Below, piece by piece: positions 18,582 through 27,065 of a stretch of 64,000 bases of DNA (position 1 is its first letter; every line of letters starts with the position of its first letter). The notes below the pieces were generated by a model. That model was given only the letters and a program-made list of their open reading frames with translations, did no database searches and had not been told where the DNA came from. The stretch is from CADEED01 sp963711635. GTDB taxonomy: Bacteria; Pseudomonadota; Gammaproteobacteria; Steroidobacterales; Steroidobacteraceae. A program made the position numbers and the translations under genes. The stretch is from assembly GCA_963711635.1 (NCBI GenBank), contig CAVQEZ010000002.1, positions 21,068 to 85,067 of the forward strand, read 5' to 3'.

Positions 18582-20579
18582 TTACTTCACCTCCATGGCG
18601 CCACTCACGGATACGGAGACGTTGGTGGCCTTCATCGTGATGTCGCCGCTGCCGGCGTCGAGCGTGATCGACTTGCCGACGATCTCGATCGACCCATCCT
18701 GTTTGATCACCAGCTTCGCACCGCCCTTGGTGTGCTCGATGGTCACGTTGCCGCGCTCGCTGGGATTTGGCGCGCGCGTTCCCGCCGCGCGCAGGTTGTC
18801 CTTGCCCACGCGCACGGTGAGCTCGCCCACTTCGATGATGCGGTTGCCGTCGGCGTCGATGAGGTCCTGCGACACCTTGCCGGTGTAATCCTGCGGCGTG
18901 TCCTTGTCCCCGATGGAGGCGCGCTTGTCCTCGGACAGCGCCGCGGGCAGGCTCAGCCACCAGTCGCCAGGCTGCGAGGTCGGCCCCTTGCCCGACTGCC
19001 ACAATGCGCCGATGTCGAGTGCATCGTCCTGCTGGCCATGTCGGTAGGACATGGCGATGCGCATACCGGGATAACGCGGCAGCACGAGGCCGCACTTGCC
19101 CCAGGCAAAAGGCGATAGATAGGCCACTCCATCGAGCGCCGTGGGTTCCTTGCGCCGCACCGCAAGCCGGCGCGCGGCATTGGCCTTGCCATCGCGCGCG
19201 TTCAGCCCTTGCCAGGCGGTGATGGTCTGTGAAGCTGGCTCGACATTGCCGCCGGCGCGGGTATTGGACGCGCGCACCTCGCCCACTTCGAGCTGCATGC
19301 GCGCATCGCGCGCCGCGGTGGCGATCCGCTTGACCTCCGTGGCCACTGCCAAAGCCGGGTCGGCCTTGGCATTGGAACCGGGCACCGGTGCCACTGAAGG
19401 TCCTCCGTCGCGCTTGTCCCAGGCCTTGTCGCCGGTGCCGTCGATCACCACGGCCTTGGCGAGCGTCACGAATCCTGCGGTGCGACTCAGCGTGTGGCGC
19501 ACCGAGGTGATGTACATCAGCTTGGCTTTGTCGCCGCCACCCATGCCGGGCAGCATCGGCGCGCCGAAGCTGGCCACCAGCGAGGTGGCGATGGCCGTGC
19601 CGACGCCTAGCAATGAACTGCCCTCTTTGATCTCCTCGGGCTCGCATTTCACGACGCTGCCGGGCTTGAGGTCCGGCCGGCCCTTGAGCGTGAGCGCGTA
19701 GATCTTCTTGCCCTTGCCGTCGCCGCTCGGCGCCTCGAACGGATCGGCGTCCTGCGTGGAGTCGGACTCGATGTGCAGCAGGCCGGTGGCGAGTGTGAGC
19801 TCGGCGACCTTTTCTTCACCGGTCGGGATGTCGCGTTTGCCGACGTGCACCGTGCCGTCGCGGATCAGGATCATCTTGCGGCCGTAGAGATTCTCGGATT
19901 GCTCGAGGCTGTTGGCGATGTTGCGCACCGCCTCGGAGTACCGCAGCCCCTGGTCGAAGGTGACTTTCTCCACGCCCTCCGCTTCACCCGGACGTGGCTT
20001 GGTCATCGGCCCACGCGCCGGATACGGAGCGATGGGCACGCCCGTGTCCTTGCGAATCTGTTGCAGGGCCTCGAAGAAGTTGTCCTTCTGGAAGCTCTCC
20101 TTGACCTTCATGGAGTTCAACCGCCAGAACGCGAGCTCGCGGGCTTCGAGCACCGTGTCGTAGTGCCGCGTACCGGCGCGGCGCGAGATCTTGCCGACGC
20201 GGAGCTGCGCGACCAGCGCTCCCTTGGCCACGTCGGCGCCCGACGGCACACCAGGCAGACCCGCGATGCTCTTGAAATATCCGCCGAAACCACCGGTGTC
20301 TTCCCAGTACAGGTGCAGCTTCAGCACGCGCGCGCCTTCGAGCTTCGCGAAATCCTCGTCGATCAGCCCTTCGATGGTGATGCTGTAGCTGCCGCCCTGC
20401 AGCTCTTCGGGCAGGGTCGCATCGATCGAGGCGTAATAGTCTCGATTGGTCACTTTCAACACGGCGTCGGTCTCCACCGTGCCGTCGTCGTCTTTCATCT
20501 TGTGAAAGTGCAGCGCCCAGCCGGCGGCATTGCCGACCTTCGCATCCTGCAGTTGCGATTCGAGGAAGTCGCCGATCAT
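18582..20579 (-). CDS. VgrG-like spike/hub protein (gp27-gp5 type)
   Basis: 665 residues. The N-terminal part resembles the gp27/gpD hub (TNRDYYASIDATLPEELQGG, then SITIEGLIDEDFAKLEGARV and LRVGKISRRAGTRHYDTVLE). The middle has an OB-fold-like region (LKPGSVVKCEPEE; LSPFAWGKCGLVLPRYPGMR). The C-terminus is a gp5-like beta-helix of short repeats (GNVTIEHTKGG, AKLVIKQDGSIEIVGKS, ITLDAGSGDITMKATN). No extra effector domain follows the helix. It should form the trimeric puncturing spike, capped by the PAAR-like product of the next gene. Confidence 0.82.
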   Translation of the reverse strand: MIGDFLESQLQDAKVGNAAGWALHFHKMKDDDGTVETDAVLKVTNRDYYASIDATLPEELQGGSYSITIEGLIDEDFAKLEGARVLKLHLYWEDTGGFGGYFKSIAGLPGVPSGADVAKGALVAQLRVGKISRRAGTRHYDTVLEARELAFWRLNSMKVKESFQKDNFFEALQQIRKDTGVPIAPYPARGPMTKPRPGEAEGVEKVTFDQGLRYSEAVRNIANSLEQSENLYGRKMILIRDGTVHVGKRDIPTGEEKVAELTLATGLLHIESDSTQDADPFEAPSGDGKGKKIYALTLKGRPDLKPGSVVKCEPEEIKEGSSLLGVGTAIATSLVASFGAPMLPGMGGGDKAKLMYITSVRHTLSRTAGFVTLAKAVVIDGTGDKAWDKRDGGPSVAPVPGSNAKADPALAVATEVKRIATAARDARMQLEVGEVRASNTRAGGNVEPASQTITAWQGLNARDGKANAARRLAVRRKEPTALDGVAYLSPFAWGKCGLVLPRYPGMRIAMSYRHGQQDDALDIGALWQSGKGPTSQPGDWWLSLPAALSEDKRASIGDKDTPQDYTGKVSQDLIDADGNRIIEVGELTVRVGKDNLRAAGTRAPNPSERGNVTIEHTKGGAKLVIKQDGSIEIVGKSITLDAGSGDITMKATNVSVSVSGAMEVK

Positions 20580-21214
20580 CGCAGGGTCCTCGAGAACATG
20601 CGGCTGACCACTTTTTCCTTGATCAGCAGATGGCGTGGAATGATGTAGGCGACGTGCGACTCGATGCGTTGCTCGGGCGGCTTGCGTTCGAGTACGCGGC
20701 GGCTCACGAGCGGCGTGCCGAACTGATCGGTGGCGCGGTTCGCGATGCGCCAGGCGAACTCGACCTGCGAACCGAAATCACCGGCGCCGCGCATCGAGCC
20801 TGCATTCAGCGTCCAGCGCAGCGTGACGATTTCCAGTGCCACGCCCTGCTCCGCGGCGCCGGCATCGCACACGCGGCGCACCACGCCGAGGTTGCATGGA
20901 ATCGACGCGATGATCCGGCCGCTGCGTCTCACCAGCCAGCGCAGCGGTGGCCGCGCGAAGATGGACGCCTCGGGCGCAGCCGGGTCATGCGGCTGAGACT
21001 CGTCTTCGGAACGCGTCACCAGGTCGCCTGCGCGAGCTTCTATCCACTGGCATGCCAGTCCGGTGGGCAGGACCATCAACACCTCGTAACCCTCCTCGAG
21101 CGGAATGGTCAGGGGCAGCCCGCCATTGATCGTGCGCGCCACGGTCACGAAACCTTCAGGAGCCGCGATCACGGGCGGATTGACCAGCAGGTTGGCGAGC
21201 GGCAACGGCAGCAT
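20576..21214 (-). CDS. Unknown tail-operon protein before the spike gene (Afp7/LysM position)
   Basis: 212 residues, beta-rich, without signal peptide, membrane helix or recognisable LysM repeat. It lies between the gpU-position protein and the VgrG-like spike, where phages and eCIS loci have gpX or LysM proteins that join inner tube and hub. Both ends overlap neighbours (1 base and 4 bases), so it is co-translated with structural genes. A structural role at the tube-hub junction is inferred from position only. Confidence 0.6.
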   Translation of the reverse strand: MLPLPLANLLVNPPVIAAPEGFVTVARTINGGLPLTIPLEEGYEVLMVLPTGLACQWIEARAGDLVTRSEDESQPHDPAAPEASIFARPPLRWLVRRSGRIIASIPCNLGVVRRVCDAGAAEQGVALEIVTLRWTLNAGSMRGAGDFGSQVEFAWRIANRATDQFGTPLVSRRVLERKPPEQRIESHVAYIIPRHLLIKEKVVSRMFSRTLR

Positions 21215-21717
21215 CAGTTACCTCCGAAGTCGGCGAGCGCACCCACACCGACCGAAGCCACGTCCAGCAATTTGCCGAGCGCGCTTGGCTTCGGCAGGTG
21301 CGCGAGGCTCATGCTGACGTCCAGCACGTCGCGCTTTTGCGCGGTCGCGGTGAACGACAGCGACTGGATCTGCATGTCGGTCCGGATGGTCATGGAGGTG
21401 ACCAGCGCAAGCCCGGTGATCTTGCCGCCCGAGTAGCTCGCGAACGCGGTGCCGCGCTTGCTCGATTCCGCCATGGTTTCGAGCAGCAGCTTCCACGCGT
21501 AGCGCTCGGTGCCCACCAGCACGCCGCTCAAGGTGACCGTGTCATCGTGGGTCGAGACGATGGCCTTGTGAGAGGTGGAGCCGATGGGAGGCAGGTGAAA
21601 GGTTTCGCTGAGCGCGATCTGTGTCACGCCCCAGATGGGCACCAGGCCGGCGGCGCCGTCCCAAAGTACGGCCGAGGGCACGTTGGCGTAGTTCAGAAAG
21701 CTCTTGGTGATGCCCAT
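21214..21717 (-). CDS. Tail-operon protein at the gpU position
   Basis: 167 residues of mixed beta structure. Features include ISTHDDTVTLSGVLVG-like strands (residues about 52-70), a helix YAWKLLLETMAESSKRG and a long strand pair TSMTIRTDMQIQSLSFTATA. In P2-like order the gene after the tape measure encodes gpU; here the 489-residue protein is inserted between them. The two-layer beta pattern would also suit a small tube-like or distal-tail subunit. Moderately sure it is structural, unsure of the exact role. Confidence 0.6.
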   Translation of the reverse strand: MGITKSFLNYANVPSAVLWDGAAGLVPIWGVTQIALSETFHLPPIGSTSHKAIVSTHDDTVTLSGVLVGTERYAWKLLLETMAESSKRGTAFASYSGGKITGLALVTSMTIRTDMQIQSLSFTATAQKRDVLDVSMSLAHLPKPSALGKLLDVASVGVGALADFGGN

Positions 21718-21724
21718 GTATTTC

Positions 21725-23194
21725 TCAATGACTGATCTTGATGTCGGGACCGGTGCTCTTCACGCGAATGCCGAGTCGGGCGAGATCCTGCGAGATCTGC
21801 GTCACCTCGCCGAAGCCGCTGGTGATGCGCAGCTTGATGCGATGCTGGTCGAGGATGCCGCGCATGCGGGCCAGGGAATCCGGCGAGAATCTCTGGGCCT
21901 CGGGCAGCGCGTTCAGGTGCGAGCGCAAATCGTTGGCGGCCGCCTGCATGTGCTGGATGGAGTCGTCGACCAGCGGCGGCGTTTCGTATTTCGGGACTTC
22001 CGACTTCAGCTTGCGCTCGCGCGCGCGGAAGTCCCTGGCGTCCTTCTCGAGATTGCTCACCAGGTTCTCGAAGATTGCCGTTGCACTGGAAGCACTCGGC
22101 GCGAGGTGCGACTTGTCTTCCAGGATCCAGGTCCACTGATCCTTGCCAATGCCGACCAGGTCCGTGCCGCGATCACGAACCCTGAAGTCCGGTCCCTTCA
22201 GAAAGTAGTCCATTTCAGGAACCGCGAACGCGGCGGTGTGCTCGCCGAATACCGAACGCGAGTAGTGCACCATTTCGCCGCGCACGTAGCCGCTGAAGCC
22301 GCGCGCGTCGCCTCCTTTCTTGATGTGCGCTTGCCAGAGACCCTCGAGTTGCGACGGCGACATGATGGCGAGGGATTGCACGATCCAGGGATCGCCGCTG
22401 GCAATGACCGCCCGAAGCCGCGAGTCGCCGATCTTTTCCAGGCGCCCGTGCAGCTCGATCGGATCGACCAGGAAACCTTTGGTGCGCGCCCTGCCCAGGT
22501 CCTGGATTCCATCCGTCACGGAATTGAAATCGGCGTCGCTCATTCCGGACAGCTTTTCGCGCAGGCGCTGCAATGCCGCCTGCTGCTGCACGTCATTTCC
22601 GGTGATGGCCGCCTCGAGGTCGTCGGGCGCCACATCACGCGCCTGCCGCAGCAGCCCGCGTTGCGAATCCGGCAGTTCGTTGAACCGCTTCTTCATGGCG
22701 GCGATGGGCTCACCGAACTGGCCATGTTCGCGAGCGCTTCCCTGCCGCGTGTCGAACTCGGACAGCAGCGAGGCGCTGTAGTCCGGCACGGAATCCGTGA
22801 TCTTGAGAGGCGCATCGCCGATGAGCGCATCGCGCGGCAGCGTCAATTCGTTCATTTCCTTCTTCAAATCGGCGAAATGCGACTGCATGGTCTCGCCGTT
22901 GAATTCCTTGGGCAGGCCGTGCCCGTCGAGCACGCTGTCGATGGCGGTGTCTATCTTCTCGCGGAGCTTCTCGATTCGCCCCAGGCGCTCCACCACGGCA
23001 TTGATGTGCACGTCCGCAACGTCGCCGACGACGCGACGCAGGATGTGGCTGCCGAGCGCATGTGCGTAGGATTCGCCGCCGTCGAGGCGGCGCGCCATGT
23101 TCTGGCGGAATTGCTGCATGCGCGGATGCTGGTCGACCATCGCGTGCAACATCTCCCCATTCAACTTGGGGGCAACGTGAAACTTCACCTTCAC
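21725..23194 (-). CDS. Candidate cargo effector with PD-(D/E)XK nuclease-like motif
   Basis: 489 residues with no match that I recognise. The first 300 residues are mainly charged helices. Residues 314-370 have the layout of a PD-(D/E)XK active site: a helix with acidic residues (GEHTAAF..PEMDYFLK), then RGTDLVGIG (Asp345), then WTWILEDKSH (Glu359-x-Lys361), followed by a helix. This fits Tox-REase-type nucleases in polymorphic toxins. The gene is not part of the canonical tail order and starts 4 bases before the end of the tape-measure-position gene. No immunity gene is apparent next to it. Alternatives are a structural or assembly protein; the nuclease call is an inference from one motif. 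Confidence 0.5.
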   Translation of the reverse strand: MKVKFHVAPKLNGEMLHAMVDQHPRMQQFRQNMARRLDGGESYAHALGSHILRRVVGDVADVHINAVVERLGRIEKLREKIDTAIDSVLDGHGLPKEFNGETMQSHFADLKKEMNELTLPRDALIGDAPLKITDSVPDYSASLLSEFDTRQGSAREHGQFGEPIAAMKKRFNELPDSQRGLLRQARDVAPDDLEAAITGNDVQQQAALQRLREKLSGMSDADFNSVTDGIQDLGRARTKGFLVDPIELHGRLEKIGDSRLRAVIASGDPWIVQSLAIMSPSQLEGLWQAHIKKGGDARGFSGYVRGEMVHYSRSVFGEHTAAFAVPEMDYFLKGPDFRVRDRGTDLVGIGKDQWTWILEDKSHLAPSASSATAIFENLVSNLEKDARDFRARERKLKSEVPKYETPPLVDDSIQHMQAAANDLRSHLNALPEAQRFSPDSLARMRGILDQHRIKLRITSGFGEVTQISQDLARLGIRVKSTGPDIKISH

Positions 23195-26100
23195 GGTGCA
23201 CCTGCCTTGCGTTTTTCTTCCTTGAAGATGGCCAGGATGTTCTGTGCGCCCTGCTTGCCGCCGACTGAGCCGGTGACCTGCGCCTCGCGCTCGATGTGCG
23301 CGAGGATGGGTTCCAGTATTTTCTGAAAGATCTTGTCCATGACCAGGTTGGTGAGCGCTTCCTTGACGAACTGTTCGACGAGATCCTTGGCCGCGGCCGC
23401 CATGATCTGCTTGGCGATCTTGCGGCCGACGAAGCGCACGGCGGCCTTGCTGCCCATGCGTAGTCCCGCACGCAGCGCCACCTTGCCGCCTTGCACCACG
23501 GCGCCCGCCACGGTGCCGGCCTCGGGAATCAGCGACAGCGCCATGCCGAGTCGGGCGGCGAACAGTTCCATCTCGACTTCGGCGCGTGTGATGACGAGCT
23601 CAGGATCGAGCAAGGCGCCGAACATGCGCTCACGCTCGTGCGCGCGTTCCAGGTCCATGTCGGCCTTCTGCAATCCCGCGAGAAATCCCAGCGGCGGGCA
23701 CACCACCGAAAGCATGATGATCTCGATCATCCACAGTGCTTCGATCAGCGCCTTGCGGCCGATCTCGGCGCTGAATATCGAATCCACGCCGGTGGCGTAG
23801 TAGACCTCGCCCTGGAAGAACTCGCCGATCTGCTGATGCGCGAGATCGTGGATGCCGCCGAGCATGTACGTGGTGCCGCGAATCGTGGCCTGCCGGTAAT
23901 CTTCCTGCGGCATGGTGGTGGCGTCGAAGGCGTAGTGCGCGCTCTCGCGCACCTTGCCGAGCATCTCGGCGTTATTCGACTTCATCTCCGTGAGCACCCG
24001 GTAGAGCTCGTACTGCAGATCGGCTGAATTCTCGCGAAAGCGATCCATGAGCTTGGGCAGGTCGCTGATCTGCTTGATCAGTGGATCGATGCTCTCGGCG
24101 GAGCCACGTTGCGTCACCATTGCGCTCTCGATCTCTTCCAGGGACCACAACACTCCGTGTGAATCGCGGATGCGCTCGATGCCCTTCACGTTCACGACTT
24201 CCTTCTCCTTCCCCTTGGAGAAGCGCGAATCGTTGACCGCGATGAAGGCATTCGCCAGCGACTGCGTGGCGGCGACCCACTCACCGGCGGGACCGACACT
24301 GGCGACCGCGGTGATGATGCGGCCCGGCGTGGAATCACCGTGCTCCTTGATGTAAGTCGCCGCTTTGTAATTCTTGAGGTGATCGCGCAGCTTGGAAAGT
24401 TCGACGTAGCCGCTGAGCTGCGTGACCAGCAGCCGCTCGGCGATGGGCCCGTATTCCTTGAAGTTCTTGAGGCGTTTGTCGATGCCGTCCTTGGACGCCA
24501 GCAACAGCTGCAGCAGCATCGACTGGCAGGTGGCCTTGAAGATGTATCCCACCGCGTCGTCCATGGCCGGTGAGAAATCGAACATGAAGTGCAGGATCCA
24601 CGAGTTGACGTTGTCCCACTGCGTCTTCACCTTGTCGCGGTGCGCGGGCATGCGATAGATCTCGTGCGTGCGACGCATCATGCGGGCCACGCTCGGCACG
24701 ACGCCCGAGAGATGGCGCAGGAAGCGGATCGACGGCGCCGCGACGGGTGCGAACTGCACTGCACCGAAGTTGGCCGAATTGCCCTCGGATGGCCGTGTGA
24801 ATCCCGCCTGGTTTTCCTTGCCAATGAGACGGCTGATGTCGCCGGCGCGGCCGCCAATGGCGATGGCGGCGTTCAGGCAGAAGTTGCCGGCGTACATGCA
24901 CTCCGGGATCTGCAGCCGACGGGCAATGTCCTTCATGGCACTGATGAGGCCCTGACCGTCGCTGCCGAGCTCGGTCATGGCCGGTTCGCCATCGAACGGC
25001 TTGCACTCGAGCGTGATGCCGCCTTCCTCTCCGGGAGGAAACAGCGCACCTTGTTCGCCCGGCGGCGGCGCGTTCTCCGGCATGAACAGCAATCCGTCGC
25101 CTTTGCCGGGATCGCCTTCGTCGCCGGTGCCCTCACCACCGCCCTCGCCGGAGCCTTCACCGGTGCCGCTGCCATCTCCCTTGCCACCGGGCTTGCCGCC
25201 GGCTTTGCCGCCCTTGGCACCGCCGCTGTCGCCGGCTCCCTTGCCCTTGGATCCGCTCCCGACATTGATTTCCTTCGAGACGGGGAACAGCGTGGCGTCG
25301 CCTTCCCAGTGCAGCGTGGCGTCGATGTCCTCGGTGACGGGTAGATAGACCTCGCGATTGCCCATGCGCACGCGCAACATGCTCGAGACGGTCTTGCCCT
25401 CGCCGGCGAAGTGCATGACGTCCTTCACGCGCCGCTCCACCTCGGTGAACACCGCGGCGGCCACGCCGTCGTCGTGCTCCTTCTGCGTCTCGTCGTGCAG
25501 TTTCCTGCGTGCCTGCCGGACCTCGTGGTCGATGGTCCCCGTCATGCGCTCGGCTATGAAAGTCAGCAGCCCGGCTTCCCCCGGTACTGCCAGTTTCCAG
25601 CGCGTGACCGAGCCCATCTGCGGCGAGGGACTGGCCGTCTTTATTTCGAAGGGCGGCGTCTTGCCCTTCGCGTACTGGTAATAGACGAATTTTTCGAAGT
25701 TGAAGACGCTGACCGGCTTGGAGTTGACGATCACCAGCCAGTACATCCCTTTCGGCCCGCGGATCTGCGCGATGAACCCGACCTGGGATCCAGGCGTCGC
25801 CACGCCCCACTGCCGCACCAGGTCCGCGATGACGGCCTTCAGCTGGCTCTTCAGTTCCGGCAGCTTCATCACGCGCCAGGAGTGTCCGATGGAGCGCGGC
25901 GGCGCGGGCTTGTTCGACTTGGTCGGAATGCGCTTCTTGCCGCCCTCGTAGCTCGGGATCGAGTACTGCTCGAACAGGTCGTCGAAGCGCTCGGCATCCA
26001 GGCGCTCCATCGGCGCCTCGGACAAGGGCTCGATGATGTCCTGGTCGTCACCGGCCCGGAGCACCCCACTGGCCCTGGCAGCCGCGGCGATGGCGCGTCG

Positions 26101-26349
26101 CACCTCGGCCTCGACCTGCAGGCGCGTGGCGCGCGGTACCTGTGCGAGATCCTCGCCGCTCCAGTTGAATTCCGGCGCCGCGAGACATGCGGGTAGATAG
26201 CCGCCGCGCTTGTCGAGCACCGTGGTGCGGCTGGCCTCGAGCGCGCGCCCGATCGCCGCCTGCACCGCGGCTGCGATATCGGCGCCATGGGCCTGCGCCG
26301 CCTGGCGGTCGATTCGGATACGGGTCGGGATGTTCACCTTGACGGGCAA
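23191..26349 (-). CDS. Giant tape-measure-position protein (1052 residues)
   Basis: The N-terminal ~360 residues are soluble alpha/beta. A low-complexity Gly/Lys/Ser then Gly/Glu linker spans about residues 361-418. The C-terminal ~600 residues are largely helical, with hydrophobic stretches (EALWMIEIIMLSVVCPPLG; ARLGMALSLIPEAGTVAGA, then KVALRAGLRMGSKAAVRF) like those of tape-measure proteins or pore-forming toxins. Place between the tube region and the gpU-position gene is that of gpT. A globular N-terminus and Gly-rich hinge are unusual for a tape measure, so it may instead be a large cargo or both. It overlaps the next gene by 4 bases. Confidence 0.6.
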   Translation of the reverse strand: MPVKVNIPTRIRIDRQAAQAHGADIAAAVQAAIGRALEASRTTVLDKRGGYLPACLAAPEFNWSGEDLAQVPRATRLQVEAEVRRAIAAAARASGVLRAGDDQDIIEPLSEAPMERLDAERFDDLFEQYSIPSYEGGKKRIPTKSNKPAPPRSIGHSWRVMKLPELKSQLKAVIADLVRQWGVATPGSQVGFIAQIRGPKGMYWLVIVNSKPVSVFNFEKFVYYQYAKGKTPPFEIKTASPSPQMGSVTRWKLAVPGEAGLLTFIAERMTGTIDHEVRQARRKLHDETQKEHDDGVAAAVFTEVERRVKDVMHFAGEGKTVSSMLRVRMGNREVYLPVTEDIDATLHWEGDATLFPVSKEINVGSGSKGKGAGDSGGAKGGKAGGKPGGKGDGSGTGEGSGEGGGEGTGDEGDPGKGDGLLFMPENAPPPGEQGALFPPGEEGGITLECKPFDGEPAMTELGSDGQGLISAMKDIARRLQIPECMYAGNFCLNAAIAIGGRAGDISRLIGKENQAGFTRPSEGNSANFGAVQFAPVAAPSIRFLRHLSGVVPSVARMMRRTHEIYRMPAHRDKVKTQWDNVNSWILHFMFDFSPAMDDAVGYIFKATCQSMLLQLLLASKDGIDKRLKNFKEYGPIAERLLVTQLSGYVELSKLRDHLKNYKAATYIKEHGDSTPGRIITAVASVGPAGEWVAATQSLANAFIAVNDSRFSKGKEKEVVNVKGIERIRDSHGVLWSLEEIESAMVTQRGSAESIDPLIKQISDLPKLMDRFRENSADLQYELYRVLTEMKSNNAEMLGKVRESAHYAFDATTMPQEDYRQATIRGTTYMLGGIHDLAHQQIGEFFQGEVYYATGVDSIFSAEIGRKALIEALWMIEIIMLSVVCPPLGFLAGLQKADMDLERAHERERMFGALLDPELVITRAEVEMELFAARLGMALSLIPEAGTVAGAVVQGGKVALRAGLRMGSKAAVRFVGRKIAKQIMAAAAKDLVEQFVKEALTNLVMDKIFQKILEPILAHIEREAQVTGSVGGKQGAQNILAIFKEEKRKAGAP

Positions 26350-26353
26350 GCGT

Positions 26354-26617
26354 TCACTCCGATTCGAGGCTCTGCGCGAGCCGCGCCAGCGTCAGGTCGA
26401 TGAGCCGGTGAGTGTCGATCTGCGCGCCGCCGGCCCGTACTTCCACTTCCACCGGGAAGTGGTAGTGGATGACGGCGCGGTCGTCCGCGGCAACGCGTTC
26501 GGCCTGAGCCTCGCTGCCGGCCGCCGGCAGCACGAGCTCGCCCTCGTGCACCAGCGCGATGCCGGTGCGCGTGACGCGTGCCGCCTGCACTTTCCCGCGT
26601 TGGTCGTCCGCTGCCAT
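26354..26617 (-). CDS. Small tail-operon protein (tail chaperone position)
   Basis: 87 residues. The N-terminal half, ARVTRTGIALVHEGELVLP, resembles the VHEGE/VxPxxG signature found near the C-terminus of many phage tape-measure and receptor proteins. The rest is a strand-rich acidic piece and a helix (IDTHRLIDLTLARLAQSL). It sits between tube and tape-measure-position genes where P2 E/E' assembly chaperones are, with 1-base and 4-base gaps. Either a chaperone or a split-off tape-measure module. Function not established. Confidence 0.6.
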   Translation of the reverse strand: MAADDQRGKVQAARVTRTGIALVHEGELVLPAAGSEAQAERVAADDRAVIHYHFPVEVEVRAGGAQIDTHRLIDLTLARLAQSLESE

Positions 26618-26618
26618 C

Positions 26619-27050
26619 TCACGGCACCGTCACGAGCTCTTCGGCCTTGGCATCGACGTCGGCGCTGAGGCTGAAGCCGCTGAAGGTGGCCGCGGGCGCT
26701 CCCGAAATCGTGGCGCTCGAGGGGGTGCAACTGGTGATGATGCAGTTGCGCAGCACGATGCTCGAAAACGACCAGTCGGTGCCCTCGCCTTCCTGCAGCG
26801 TGACGTCGAACACCGTGCCATCGATGGCCAGCTTGGTGAGCTTGCCGACCACGTCGCCGATGGCCTTGACGGTCATCGAGAAGGTGATGGACTGCGGCGT
26901 GTAGATCGCGCCGATGTGGGTCTTCTCGCAGGAGTGCAGCGGTTCGACACCGAGCGCGAACGACGGCGTGAAGGAATCGATGGGTGAGATCGAAAAGTTG
27001 TCTTTTTCCTTGGTGTAGCTGACCGCCAGGCGGCTTCTCCATTCGGGCAT
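26619..27050 (-). CDS. Tail tube protein (gp19-like)
   Basis: 143 residues, beta-rich. It begins with a helix/strand (MPEWRSRLAVSYTKEKDNF), carries alternating strands (SITFSMTVKAIGDVVGKLTK; SFSSIVLRNCIITSC), and ends in an acidic strand. The length equals a T4 gp19/Afp1-type inner tube subunit, and it lies 15 bases after the sheath gene, the universal sheath-tube order. Only one tube gene is present, whereas eCIS normally have two or more. Assignment rests on size, fold-like pattern and position. Confidence 0.65.
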   Translation of the reverse strand: MPEWRSRLAVSYTKEKDNFSISPIDSFTPSFALGVEPLHSCEKTHIGAIYTPQSITFSMTVKAIGDVVGKLTKLAIDGTVFDVTLQEGEGTDWSFSSIVLRNCIITSCTPSSATISGAPAATFSGFSLSADVDAKAEELVTVP

Positions 27051-27065
27051 GACAGTTCTCCAGGC

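Noticed and set aside
16219..18888. 889-codon plus-strand open frame across baseplate genes
   Set aside because: Antisense shadow in GC-rich DNA; low-complexity composition and no recognisable domain, while the minus strand has coupled, conserved genes.
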